Origin: Planctomycetia bacterium | GTDB taxonomy: Bacteria; Planctomycetota; Phycisphaerae; UBA1845; UTPLA1 | Reading direction: 5' to 3' | DNA: 64,000 nt | Assembly (NCBI GenBank): GCA_015075745.1 | Contig: JABTTW010000001.1 | Span: 62,001 to 126,000 of the forward strand | Shown here: in pieces, positions 19,428 to 31,824 of the stretch | Numbering within the stretch: position 1 is the first letter of the stretch | How the letters are laid out: each line of letters starts with the position of its first letter | Notes under the pieces: model-generated | Database searches by the model: none | What the model was told of the DNA's origin: nothing | Seen by the model: the letters and a program-made list of their open reading frames with translations, nothing else | Position numbers and translations under genes: made by a program

Positions 19428-20180
19428 ATGAATCTTGCACCGGGTATGGATGTGACCGACGAACTTGCCAAACTCACTCTTGCCGCCCTTTCGATCGGGT
19501 TCTTCCATACCCTGCTCGGACCGGATCACTATGTCCCCTTTGTCGCCATGGCCCGTATCGGGCGGTGGTCGCTTCCGAAGACGATTGTAGTCACGGTGCT
19601 TTGCGGGATCGGGCATGTCGGCAGCTCGGTGATCCTGGGTTTGATCGGCGTTGCGGCGGGGGTGGCGGTGTTCAAGCTGGAGACGATTGAGGCGGCGCGC
19701 GGGTCGATCGCGGGGTGGATGCTGCTGGCGTTCGGGCTGGCGTATTTCGTGTGGGGAATCTGGCGGGCGATTCGTAACCGGCCGCATACGCACCTTCACG
19801 CACACGAGAACGGCACGGTGCATGCGCACGAGCATACCCACGTATCCGAACACGTGCATGTCCATGGGGCGCATGGGCACGATCATGCGGCTGGCGGCGG
19901 GTCGATGACGCCGTGGCTGCTGTTCACCATCTTTCTATTCGGGCCGTGTGAGCCGTTGATACCGCTGCTCATGTATCCGGCGGCGAAGGCCAGCGTGTTC
20001 GGGGTCGTATGGATCACGGCCGTGTTCGCGATGGTGACGATCTGCACCATGACGGCGGTTGTGGCAGCGATGCACATGGGCATTTCATTTGTGCGGCTCG
20101 GGCGGGTCGAGCGATACGGCCATGCGGTGGCCGGGCTCGTCATTCTGGTGTGCGGGGCCGCCGTGAAGATGGGCCTTTAG
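19428..20180 (+). CDS. UreH/NicO-like nickel or cobalt membrane transporter with His-rich loop
   Basis: 250 residues with about six membrane helices. GFFHTLLGPDHYVPF and CGIGHVGSSVILGL are the paired His-containing helices of UreH/NicO-type transporters. Between helices three and four lies a loop with about 14 His residues within 36 positions (HTHLHAHENGTVHAHEHTH and on), a typical metal reservoir. FGPCEPLIPLLMYP follows. Substrate is inferred as Ni2+ or Co2+; sulfite exporter-like relatives exist. No urease or hydrogenase genes are in the window. The Met at 19446 is an alternative start. Confidence 0.72.
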   Translation: MNLAPGMDVTDELAKLTLAALSIGFFHTLLGPDHYVPFVAMARIGRWSLPKTIVVTVLCGIGHVGSSVILGLIGVAAGVAVFKLETIEAARGSIAGWMLLAFGLAYFVWGIWRAIRNRPHTHLHAHENGTVHAHEHTHVSEHVHVHGAHGHDHAAGGGSMTPWLLFTIFLFGPCEPLIPLLMYPAAKASVFGVVWITAVFAMVTICTMTAVVAAMHMGISFVRLGRVERYGHAVAGLVILVCGAAVKMGL

Positions 20181-20622
20181 CGGCGAGTGCAACATCGTTT
20201 GCACTGTCGATTCGCATGCCGGGTCGCGGGGCGTTTTTCAAGGCCACCCATGCCCTTTGATCGGTCTTGCTGATGCGCATCGGCCGGATGGCGATGACGG
20301 CCTTCAGCCAGACGAGGGTGGCGAACCTGACCCAGTCCGCCGCGTCGCTATAGAACGCGGGTTCGGCGTGGATGAGTCGATCGTGCGACTTCACCCAGCG
20401 GACGAGATCGGCGCCGGAGTCCGACGTCCGGGACTCGGCGCGCTCCACGACGGCGACGGCCAGGACGGGGCCGGACGACAGCTTGAACCAGAGCAGGTCG
20501 CCCTCGGCGACGGCCTGGTAGGGAGCGCGGCGGATGGCGGAGAGGCGGCACTCGATGCGCTTGTGACCTGAGAGCAGCAGCTTCAGGTATTGCTCGCGCA
20601 CAACGACCAAATGATGCTGCAT
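20140..20622 (-). CDS. ASCH (PUA-like) domain protein
   Basis: 160 residues from the ATG at 20622. The ASCH fold is visible: QHHLVVVREQYLKLLLSGHK, then RIECRLS and GDLLWFKLSSGPVLAVAVVE. This is the beta-barrel that binds RNA or modified bases in other members. The C-terminus overlaps the convergent transporter gene by 41 bases. Upstream on the same strand is a tiny ORF ending 61 bases before it. No partner suggests a pathway; an RNA-binding or base-processing role is only an inference from the fold. Confidence 0.65.
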   Translation of the reverse strand: MQHHLVVVREQYLKLLLSGHKRIECRLSAIRRAPYQAVAEGDLLWFKLSSGPVLAVAVVERAESRTSDSGADLVRWVKSHDRLIHAEPAFYSDAADWVRFATLVWLKAVIAIRPMRISKTDQRAWVALKNAPRPGMRIDSANDVALAAKGPSSRRPRTPE

Positions 20623-20683
20623 CCGTGCGACTCCGGACTTCGCTTTCGGCGAAGACCCCCTCCAACCCATTACTTCCTCGTCG

Positions 20684-20851
20684 CTATTCGTCGGTCGCGG
20701 CCACTTCGTCGAGGTATTTCTGGAACTCTCCCATCTTGTAGGAGATGAAGCAAAAAGCGTGATGCAGGGTGAGCCATTCGATGTCTGTCTCATCGCCTTC
20801 GGCCTCGTGGCGGAGCTCGTTGAGTTTAGCGAGTAGTTTTTCGGCTTTCAT
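20684..20851 (-). CDS. Small hypothetical protein (55 residues)
   Basis: Starts MKAEKLLAKLNELRHEAEG and contains TLHHAFCFISYKMGEFQKY. It is a small acidic, helical protein that looks compositionally real, with protein-like hydrophobic spacing and no low complexity. It lies just upstream of the ASCH gene on the same strand and may be co-transcribed. No domain is recognised. Confidence 0.5.
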   Translation of the reverse strand: MKAEKLLAKLNELRHEAEGDETDIEWLTLHHAFCFISYKMGEFQKYLDEVAATDE

Positions 20852-21704
20852 GGTTTGTGTCGTCCTGTTGGGGGCGTCGGTGAATTTCTTGTCGTCGGTG
20901 CGGAGTATCGCGGATCGCGCGGGCCGCGCCAACGGCGAGGGGCCGACCGGGGTTGGGGCCAGACACGCCCAAGTCCTGGAAAGTCGAAGGTGACATAGGG
21001 TGAAAAAGGGGCCAAGGGGCTGAGGGAAATGCAAAAAGGCGGCGGTACTGATTGGGTCGGCGGTTGGTTTTGAATGCGATCGGCATACGAATTTTCTGGT
21101 ACCGCTTGCTGACGCGCGCGGCTCGGATTGGGGCGCGGCGAGCGCGCAAAACCAAGGTGACATAAGGTGACACAGCTGGATTTTTTCGATTGCAAGTGTT
21201 GTGGCGGGCATGTGTTGGGGCGGTTCGCAAATCCGGCGATTTTTGGATGACACAGGCCTGACACGAGCGGGGGTCAGGTGCTCAGAACGCGAAGGGGCTG
21301 GTTGGTTTGGATTGAACATCGCGCGCCGTCCTGCCGAGCAATTCTGGATCGATCTCCATTCGTCAATCCTTGCTCCACGTGCGCGCCGGACAAACGTCCG
21401 GGAGGGAATGGGGATCCGATCGCTTGAGTGCGAGAAAGGATTCTCACACTCGCCGAGTTTCGTCTCAAGCGATGCCGAGCGTTCCGCCGATCTGATTCGC
21501 CTCCGCGGTGTTAACGATCCGCTTGGTGATCACCGACTCCGACTAAGCTGTTTTTCATTCGGTCGTCTCGGTCCTGGGGGTCGGCGCTTCGTGCGGGCGG
21601 GACGCCCACGCTACCCCGGGCGCGGCAGGAACGCTACGACCGAACGAAATACGTTCTCATTCGAAAAGAGAGGGCTTTGTACCGCGACCGCGACCAGACA
21701 CCAT
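20852..21704. other. Long intergenic region without a supported gene
   Basis: About 850 bases with no supported gene; open frames here have poor composition. It holds a 17-base near-repeat (20987-21003 and 21154-21170, one mismatch) and a short GC hairpin of REP type at 21595-21607 (GGGCG, GGA, CGCCC). Such GGGCGGGACGCCC hairpins are common in intergenic DNA of GC-rich bacteria. Confidence 0.5.
20987..21170 (+). repeat. Pair of 17-base direct repeats (AAGGTGACATARGGTGA)
   Basis: Copies at 20987-21003 and 21154-21170 differ at one base. The second is itself two overlapping AAGGTGACA-like units. They are 167 bases apart, in the spacer upstream of the small minus-strand ORF. They could be regulator sites; nothing else supports this. 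Confidence 0.35.
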
Positions 21705-22538
21705 TTAGTCGTCTTCATCCTTCACTTTGTGTTTTGCATCGCCGGGATCATTCCGGTGTCCGTCTTTGTGTTCCGCCTCACTGAGCTGCAACGTGACGCC
21801 GAGGATCGGCAGCCGAGTGGTTTGGGTGGTCGGGTCGAAATCGCGGATGAGTCCGAATGCAAACGCCCCGGCGATGGCCAGGAAGCCGAGCGCGACGACC
21901 GGATGCGAGGAGCGAATCGCGTCACCAGGCTTGGCATTCTTTTGGCCGTGAATCATGCTGGCGATGATGTTCTCGCGTCGTCGAACGGTGTGAATCACGA
22001 CGCCAAGGATGTGGACGATGACCATGCCAATCATGATGTACGCGAGGATCTCGTGCAGATCCTCCGCGCTCTCGCTACCTTGCCCGATCAGGATTCCCGT
22101 CGCGACGAGGGCGAGGACCAGGGCGAGCATGACGAAGATCGCATAAGCCGAGCCGGGGTTGTGTCCGATGTGCAGTTTGCCGGTGCGGGCCAGCACGCCC
22201 TTCATGTATTCGAGAACCGCGCGGGGCCCGAATATGAATGAACTGAATCGGGCGTAGCGCGTACCCACGAGTCCCCACACGACGCGCAGGCCGATCATCA
22301 GCGCAATCACCAAACCGATGATCGCGTGATACGGAAAGAGCTTGCTGTGTTCACCGAACCACAAGGCGATGACGGTCGCGGCAATGAAACCGCCGGCCAA
22401 CAACCCGTGAAAAATTCGTGTTGGAAGATCCCAGATTAGAACGTTTCCATGGATCCGCTCACCGCGCGCGTCCGTGGCCCCGGTTGTGCTTTTCAATTCC
22501 GCCGTCGGATTTACAGTGTGGTTCGCTGTCGTTGACAT
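21705..22538 (-). CDS. Cytochrome b561/Ni-hydrogenase-type b subunit
   Basis: 277 residues from the ATG at 22538, which has AAGGAG nine bases upstream; the Met seven codons earlier lacks such a site. Four membrane helices carry the heme b ligands expected of the family: RIFHGLLAGG, FPYHAIIGL, AEDLHEILAY and VHILGVVIHTVRRREN. It should pass electrons within the membrane, often to a dehydrogenase or a diheme cytochrome c, but no such partner gene is adjacent. The C-terminus is a charged tail. The alcohol dehydrogenase relic lies just upstream on the same strand. Confidence 0.88.
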   Translation of the reverse strand: MSTTANHTVNPTAELKSTTGATDARGERIHGNVLIWDLPTRIFHGLLAGGFIAATVIALWFGEHSKLFPYHAIIGLVIALMIGLRVVWGLVGTRYARFSSFIFGPRAVLEYMKGVLARTGKLHIGHNPGSAYAIFVMLALVLALVATGILIGQGSESAEDLHEILAYIMIGMVIVHILGVVIHTVRRRENIIASMIHGQKNAKPGDAIRSSHPVVALGFLAIAGAFAFGLIRDFDPTTQTTRLPILGVTLQLSEAEHKDGHRNDPGDAKHKVKDEDD

Positions 22539-22619
22539 CGTAAGGTGCTCCTTATGCATCCATTGGCTGGTAAACCCATGTTCGTTAGGCGCTTTTGCTC
22601 AACATGAATCGCGATCCAC

Positions 22620-22822
22620 TCATGCCGCGAGCCATGTGCATTGCACGATGAGCGTCACCTCGGGGACATCTCCCTTGAGCAGGTGCAAGACGTGCAAATC
22701 GCCGCCGCAGATCGTGGTGTGCGTCATGCGCACAATGGCGTCAGTCGCGTTCTGAGGCCTGGGAGCAGCGACATCCTGCAAGGGCTTCTTTTCCGAGTCG
22801 AGATAAACGAGGACTTTGATGG
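22620..22822 (-). pseudogene. Remnant of a zinc-type alcohol dehydrogenase N-terminus
   Basis: Reading leftward from about 22820, the translation KVLVYLDSEKKPLQDVAAP, then TDAIVRMTHTTICGGDLHVL and KGDVPEVT, matches the start of zinc-dependent alcohol dehydrogenases (TDAIVRxTxTTICGTDLHILKGDVPEV). Three things mark it as dead. There is no start codon (ATC where ATG is expected). A small internal duplication (HVL-HLL) sits beside the zinc Cys region. After about 65 residues homology stops and the frame ends, with no cofactor domain following. It may have been a partner of the neighbouring fermentation genes. Confidence 0.7.
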
Positions 22823-23434
22823 TCTTTCTCCGCGTCGTCAAACCAGTTGCCAACCTGAAAAAAAAGCCGACGCGCTTGAGTGCCTTGGGGGCACCCGAAC
22901 ACGTCGGCATACTCGTTAATGGGCTTCCCGGAGTGTCCGAGCTGCCCTTTAATTAGTCATCCGATGCTTTCGTCGCGGCTCTTTGGGCGAGCTGTCGCAG
23001 GCCCGCCGAAGCTCCGCGCCTTGCTCTCAATTGTACTGCCCGGTTCAGTGCAAGCCAACGCGTGCTCGTTCAAAGCGCCGTTCGCCGGTCTGCATCGGGT
23101 CATTACGCCGCACTTCCAACGCCAAGAACCGAAATCGTACCGGGTAAAACGTCAGCATCCCAGAAAAGGCTGCCACTATTTCAGCGCGCCAGAAACAGCC
23201 TTGGCGCTATCAGGAATGCAGTTTCCTGGAATTCGCCCGAACGACAAATTGACCCATGGAGCGTTGAATCGATCGCTTCAGTCGAGCAAGCCACAATTCT
23301 GAAGAGAATCCGAAAAAGATAAGCGTCTCGCCGAAAAGATTGAGTTCGAGATCAGGTTTCGTTTTGAGATCGCCGTCCGGCGCGCGGTGAGCCCATTGCG
23401 CGGGGCTTCCCGCCTCCAGCCTGCCTATAGTAAT
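22823..23434. other. Intergenic region without a supported gene
   Basis: About 600 bases. Several short open frames exist, but none has a ribosome site plus protein-like composition. No hairpin or repeat stood out. Confidence 0.4.
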
Positions 23435-23438
23435 CGCC

Positions 23439-23444
23439 TATAAT
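23439..23444 (+). promoter_or_regulatory. Consensus -10 box upstream of the ackA operon
   Basis: A perfect TATAAT. The sequence 17 bases upstream is not a good -35, so an activator or another sigma factor may be needed. Transcription would start near 23451 and give a leader of about 185 bases before ackA. Confidence 0.5.
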
Positions 23445-23450
23445 CGTTGT

Positions 23451-23634
23451 AAGATGACGAGCCGCGTGCCTGTGAACGCGGTTGGCACGATCTTGGTGTG
23501 GATCGGATGACTAGGTGACGGGCAACCCGATTTGGGGGGCTCGGCAAAGAGTAAGCCGGCGTGGATGATTACCCAGGGGGTATTTCTTCACGTCGGCTTT
23601 TTTTTTGTCCCTCTGAAACGGACCGGAAAAAGCG
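23451..23634 (+). ncRNA. Structured leader RNA of the ackA-xfp-N-ATPase operon (candidate attenuator)
   Basis: By eye the leader can form an H-type pseudoknot: stem CCGCG (23462-23466) with CGCGG (23477-23481), whose loop TGCC (23467-23470) can pair GGCA (23484-23487). A CGATC/GATCG hairpin (23488-23505) and a CGGG/CCCG hairpin (23519-23529) follow, then the terminator. GGCT (23538-23541) could pair AGCC (23554-23557) and break the terminator stem, giving an antiterminator. I do not recognise the class; it lacks the core motifs of TPP, cobalamin, c-di-GMP-I or fluoride riboswitches. Folding was not computed. Confidence 0.45.
23553..23606 (+). terminator. Intrinsic terminator inside the ackA leader
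   Basis: AAGCCGGCGTG (23553-23563) pairs with CACGTCGGCTT (23589-23599) in 11 positions, one of them G-U, around a 25-base loop. An unbroken T9 follows (23598-23606). It lies only 28 bases before the ackA start and downstream of the -10 box, so it would stop the operon's own transcript unless relieved. Confidence 0.7.
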
Positions 23635-24876
23635 ATGCCCTCCAATACGCCGCCTGCTGCACACATCCTGACGATCAACGGCGGCTCGTCGAGCATTAAG
23701 TTCGCGTTGTTCGAGGAAGGCCAATCGCTGCCACGACTCCTTGAAGGAGTGATCAAGCGCATTGGCCTGTCCGACGCGAGCTTTCATGTGAAAGGCGTTG
23801 ATCCGGCGGACAATTTGTCGCGGCGGCTGCGGGCGCCGGACCATGCGGCGGCGGTTGGCGCGCTGTTGGACTGGATCGAGGAGCGCATCGGTCGCGATGC
23901 ATTGGCGGCAGTGGGTCATCGCGTGGTACATGGTGGACCGGCGTATCGCCAGCCGCAACGCATCACCGCGGAAATGCTTGAGGAGTTGCACCGGATCAGT
24001 CCATTTAGTCCTGAGCATCTGCCGGCGGGGATTCTGTTGATCGAGGCCATTCAGCGCCGATTTCCCGACTTGCCGCAAGTGGCGTGTTTCGACACGGCGT
24101 TTCACCACGATCTGCCGCGCGTTGCCCGATTGTTGCCCATCCCGCGCCGCTACGAGGCGCAAGGAGTTCGGCGGTACGGGTTTCACGGGCTGTCATATGC
24201 GTTTCTCATGAAGGAGCTGGCCCGCGTGGCCGGAACGAGCGCGGCGCACGGCAGGGTCGTCCTTGCCCATCTCGGCAACGGGGTGAGCCTGTCGGCGATG
24301 CATGACGGGAAGCCCATGGACACCAGTATGAGTTTCACCCCGACGGCCGGCACACCGATGAGCACTCGCTCGGGCGATCTCGATCCCGGACTGGTGTGGT
24401 ATCTGGCGCGCACTGAAAAAATGAGTGCGAATCAATTCAACGAGATGGTCAACACTCAATCCGGGCTGCTCGGCGTATCGGAGACCAGTTCCGACATGCG
24501 CGACCTGCTCGATATTGAATCGCAGGACGTGCGGGCGGCCGAGGCGGTCGGGCTTTTCTGCTACCAGCTTAAGAAATGGATCGGCGCGTTCGCCGCGGCG
24601 CTGGGCGGACTGGACACGCTGGTGTTCGCGGGCGGCATCGGAGAGAACGCGCCCGTGATTCGCACGCGGATCTGCGATGGGCTAGGGTTCCTTGGAATCC
24701 ACCTCGACGAGAAGCGAAACGCGGTGAACGACGGCGTGATTTCGGCGGCGACGGGCCGGGTTGCGGTTCGAGTCATTCGCACGGACGAAGAGCTGATCAT
24801 TGCGCGCTTTGTGTGGCGTACACTCGGACCCGGCGTGGATCTTGGAAAAGAGAAGCCGGACCACGAGAGCAATTAA
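23635..24876 (+). CDS. ackA: Acetate kinase
   Basis: 413 residues. Catalyses acetyl-phosphate + ADP to acetate + ATP in the cytosol. All family signatures are present: ILTINGGSSSIKFALF at the N-terminus, GHRVVHGG, CFDTAFHHDLPRVA, YGFHGLSYAF, HLGNGVSLSAM, MDTSMSFTPTAGTPMSTRSG and FAGGIGENAPVIRTRIC. It is the first gene of a 12-gene run and should take the acetyl-phosphate made by phosphoketolase two genes later. It sits behind a leader terminator, so expression is probably controlled at elongation. Confidence 0.97.
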   Translation: MPSNTPPAAHILTINGGSSSIKFALFEEGQSLPRLLEGVIKRIGLSDASFHVKGVDPADNLSRRLRAPDHAAAVGALLDWIEERIGRDALAAVGHRVVHGGPAYRQPQRITAEMLEELHRISPFSPEHLPAGILLIEAIQRRFPDLPQVACFDTAFHHDLPRVARLLPIPRRYEAQGVRRYGFHGLSYAFLMKELARVAGTSAAHGRVVLAHLGNGVSLSAMHDGKPMDTSMSFTPTAGTPMSTRSGDLDPGLVWYLARTEKMSANQFNEMVNTQSGLLGVSETSSDMRDLLDIESQDVRAAEAVGLFCYQLKKWIGAFAAALGGLDTLVFAGGIGENAPVIRTRICDGLGFLGIHLDEKRNAVNDGVISAATGRVAVRVIRTDEELIIARFVWRTLGPGVDLGKEKPDHESN

Positions 24877-24910
24877 CTGCATCCCCGATCGAATGTTCGG
24901 CAGGTGAATC

Positions 24911-26016
24911 ATGAAATGGTCCTGGAAACTAGCAGAGTTTCGCGGCATTGGCGTTTATATGCATGCCACGTTTCTGATCTTGATTGGCTTTGTGATCCTG
25001 AGTCACTGGTCGGCGGGCCAGAGTTTTGGAAAAACGCTGGAGGGGGTGGTTTTCATCCTCGCCCTGTTCGTATGCGTCGTGCTGCACGAGTTTGGACATG
25101 CGCTGATGGCGGCTCATTACGGCATCAAGACACGAGATATCACGCTGCTGCCCATCGGCGGTGTCGCTCGTCTGGAGCGCATGCCGGAGAAGCCGGTGCA
25201 GGAGCTCTGGGTGGCGCTGGCCGGTCCGGCAGTCAATGTGGTTATAGCCGCGGGAATCTTTCTATGGATTCGTTTCACGGACGCGTTCGTGCCGCTGGAA
25301 CAACTCAGTGTGACCGGCGGTTCTTTTCTTGAACGGATGATGGTGGTCAATGTGATCCTGGTCGTGTTCAATATGCTGCCGGCTTTCCCGATGGACGGCG
25401 GGCGCGTGCTGCGGGCCCTGCTGGCAACGAGGCTCGAATACGCGCGCGCCACGCAGATCGCCGCGAACATCGGTCAGGCGATGGCCTTGCTGTTTGCCTT
25501 TTTGGGGTTCTTCACCAATCCATTCCTGATTTTCATCGGACTCTTCGTGTGGATCGGCGCGGCTCAGGAAGCGAGCATGGCGACCATGAAGGCCGCTCTG
25601 GGGGGCATTCCCGTGAAGCGGGCCATGATGACTGAGTTTCGCTCGCTACAGCCGGGGGATGTTCTGCAACGAGCGATCGAACTCGTTCTGGCGACCCCGC
25701 AGCAGGACTTCCCGGTCATCGAAGACGCTCGCGTGGTCGGCATTCTTCCCAGTCGCGAGTTGATGGTCGCGCTGCAGCAGCGCGGGCCTGACGCGCGGGT
25801 GGAAGATGTGATGCGTCACGATTTTCTCTCGGTGGACGCGAACGACATGCTGGATGCCGCCCTCGCTCGAATACGCGCAGCCGAATGTTGCATGACAGCC
25901 CCTGTCATCCATCACGACGTACTGGTCGGACTTTTGACGGCGGAGAATGTCCGCGAGTTTTTGCTCATTGTTTCAGCGTTAGGGGAACGACGTGCCCAGA
26001 ATGCGGCGGTAACATC

Positions 26017-26020
<4 letters not shown>
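24911..26020 (+). CDS. Site-2 protease family M50 zinc metalloprotease with CBS domains
   Basis: 369 residues. An integral membrane zinc protease: [13 protein letters not shown] is the HExxH-type motif (HEFGH) near residue 61, and [18 protein letters not shown] supplies the third metal ligand. Helices fill residues 15-215. The C-terminal 140 residues form two CBS domains (about 238-300 and 304-365), which usually bind adenine nucleotides. The layout is that of the SpoIVFB-like/CBS subgroup. Its place between ackA and xfp, with its stop overlapping the xfp start (ATGA), suggests a link between proteolysis and energy charge; the substrate is unknown. Confidence 0.92.
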
Positions 26021-30035
<4,015 letters not shown>

Positions 30036-30068
30036 AGTCCGAGCCGCAACCTGCATCGGAGGTCGCAC

Positions 30069-30473
30069 ATGCCGTCGACACTCATGAAACTCAACGTTCT
30101 CCTGCCGTTCCGAATCTTCACCGAGACCACCGGCGTTTCGCGCATCGTCGCGGAGACGCGCGAGGGCTCGTTCGGACTCTTGCCAAACCGACTCGATTGC
30201 GCGGCGGCGCTTACGCCCGGGATTCTGATCTACGAAAACGAAGCCGAGGGCGAGGCTTACATCGCCGTGGATGAAGGGGTACTGATAAAGACCGGCCCTG
30301 ATGTGCTCGTCTCGGTGCGCAACGCGATAGCCGGCATGGACCTCCGCAAACTTCGCGAGGCGGTGGAGAAGGAGTTCCTGGCCCTGGACGAGCACGAGCA
30401 AAGCGTGCGCTCGGTGATTGCGAGAATGGAGAGCGGTTTAATCCGCCGTATGGCGAGGTTTCACAGTGAATGA
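30069..30473 (+). CDS. atpC: N-ATPase epsilon subunit
   Basis: 134 residues. Epsilon subunit of the rotor stalk: KLNVLLPFRIFTETTGVSR, then TREGSFGLLPNRLDCAAALTPG is the typical beta-sandwich, followed by a short helical C-terminus. It begins 33 bases after atpD and overlaps atpQ by eight bases. The position directly behind atpD at the head of the operon is diagnostic for the N-type arrangement. Confidence 0.93.
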   Translation: MPSTLMKLNVLLPFRIFTETTGVSRIVAETREGSFGLLPNRLDCAAALTPGILIYENEAEGEAYIAVDEGVLIKTGPDVLVSVRNAIAGMDLRKLREAVEKEFLALDEHEQSVRSVIARMESGLIRRMARFHSE

Positions 30474-30804
30474 CGAGCCCCTGAATCAGCCCTTGAAGCC
30501 GAAGCCGACGCTCAGTGAGGAGGTCGGTGCGAAGGCGACGCGCAAGCTTCGCGCGCAGCGCCATGTCACGCGCACGGTCTGGTTTGGCATGGGCATGATG
30601 GGACTGATCGGCTGGTCGGTGGCGATTCCGGCCTTGCTCGGCGCGGCCCTTGGTCTCTGGCTGGACAAACGCCGTCCAGAAAGCCATTCGTGGACGCTGA
30701 TGCTGCTGGTCATCGGCCTGATGATCGGCTGTTGGAATGCCTGGCATTGGGTGGCCAAAGAGGACAAGGCGATGCGCGACGAACAGGAGGATGTCGATGA
30801 ATGA
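30466..30804 (+). CDS. atpQ: N-ATPase subunit AtpQ (AtpZ/AtpI family)
   Basis: 112 residues with a charged N-terminus and two membrane helices (about 40-66 and 76-96). Between them lies ALGLWLDKRRPESHSW, the loop typical of AtpI/AtpZ-type putative ATPase assembly or ion-channel subunits. In N-ATPase operons this gene sits between atpC and atpR, as here. Its role in c-ring assembly or Mg2+ uptake is only proposed. It overlaps both neighbours by eight bases. Confidence 0.9.
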   Translation: MNDEPLNQPLKPKPTLSEEVGAKATRKLRAQRHVTRTVWFGMGMMGLIGWSVAIPALLGAALGLWLDKRRPESHSWTLMLLVIGLMIGCWNAWHWVAKEDKAMRDEQEDVDE

Positions 30805-31108
30805 AGCTGTGATTCTGGTGCTGGCGGGGGGTGCGGGAGTATTGCTCGGATTGGTATTTTTCGGCGGCCTTTGGTGGACGGTGCGAAGGGGTCTTTCGTC
30901 GAAACGGCCGGCGTTGTGGTTTTTCGGCAGCCTGTTGCTGCGAATGGGCATTGCCCTGGCTGGTTTTTATCTTATCGCGCACAGTCATTGGGAGAGGCTG
31001 CTGGTGTGCCTCCCTGGATTCGTCATGGCACGCGTTATCGTGACGCGGCTCACACGTGAGGCGGAAAAGCCAGTTGCCTTGGCAGGGGAGGCCAGCCATG
31101 CGCCTTAG
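30797..31108 (+). CDS. atpR: N-ATPase subunit AtpR
   Basis: 103 residues with three hydrophobic segments (AVILVLAGGAGVLLGLVFFG, ALWFFGSLLLRMGIALAGF, LVCLPGFVMARVIVTRL). AtpR is specific to N-type ATPases; its conserved polar residues within the membrane have been proposed to interact with the c ring. I chose the ATG at 30797 because AGGAGG ends six bases before it; the ATG at 30791 abuts the site. It overlaps atpB by 11 bases. Confidence 0.9.
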   Translation: MNEAVILVLAGGAGVLLGLVFFGGLWWTVRRGLSSKRPALWFFGSLLLRMGIALAGFYLIAHSHWERLLVCLPGFVMARVIVTRLTREAEKPVALAGEASHAP

Positions 31109-31793
31109 TCCTGATGAGATCATCTTCTGGCAACACGGCGTTTTCAAACTCAACGCCACCATCGTGTTCACGTGGGGCCTGATGCTCGTGCTGACCGTCG
31201 GTTCCAAACTCATCACGCGCAGACTCTCGATCGGCTTGACACGTTCCCGGTGGCAGAATCTTCTGGAGATCGTCGTCACCGGCATCGAGCACCAAATCGA
31301 AGAGGTGGGCCTGAGTCAGCCGCGGAGATATCTCGGCTTTCTGGGCACGCTTTTCCTGTTCGTGGCACTGGCCAGCCTCTGCACTGTGATTCCCGGCTAC
31401 GAGTCGCCGACGGGGTCGCTCTCGACCACGGCCGCACTGGCGCTGTGCGTGTTTGTGGCCGTTCCGTTCTACGGCATTGAGGAGCAAGGGGTGAGCAACT
31501 ACCTCAAGTCCTACGTGAAGCCGACGTTCATCATGCTGCCGTTTAACGTCATCGGCGAGGTTTCGCGCACGCTGGCCCTGGCTGTCCGTCTGTTCGGCAA
31601 CATGATGAGCGGGGCAATGATAATCGGTATCCTGCTCACTATTACGCCTTTCCTGTTCCCAATCGTCATGACGGCGCTCGGCCTGCTCACCGGCATGGTG
31701 CAGGCCTACATCTTCAGCATTCTGGCGGCGGTTTACATCGCGGCCGCCACGCGATTACGTACACATAAGACCGAACCTGATGCAGAACACTGA
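31098..31793 (+). CDS. atpB: N-ATPase subunit a
   Basis: 231 residues from the ATG at 31098, which has GGGGAG upstream. Membrane stator subunit forming the two ion half-channels. SRTLALAVRLFGNMMSGAMI carries the essential Arg of helix 4 (ALAVRLFGNM), and GMVQAYIFSILAAVYIAAA is the last helix, both strongly conserved. It faces the c ring encoded next. Confidence 0.95.
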   Translation: MRLSPDEIIFWQHGVFKLNATIVFTWGLMLVLTVGSKLITRRLSIGLTRSRWQNLLEIVVTGIEHQIEEVGLSQPRRYLGFLGTLFLFVALASLCTVIPGYESPTGSLSTTAALALCVFVAVPFYGIEEQGVSNYLKSYVKPTFIMLPFNVIGEVSRTLALAVRLFGNMMSGAMIIGILLTITPFLFPIVMTALGLLTGMVQAYIFSILAAVYIAAATRLRTHKTEPDAEH

Positions 31794-31824
31794 CGCATGA
31801 ACTACGACAACGAAAGGAAACACC

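Noticed and set aside
21201..22241. 346-residue plus-strand frame
   Set aside because: Its second half is antisense to the cytochrome b561 gene and its first half is low-quality intergenic sequence.
23451..23634. Known riboswitch class (c-di-GMP-I, TPP, cobalamin, fluoride) in the ackA leader
   Set aside because: The conserved core sequences of these classes are not present; only a generic attenuator layout can be supported.
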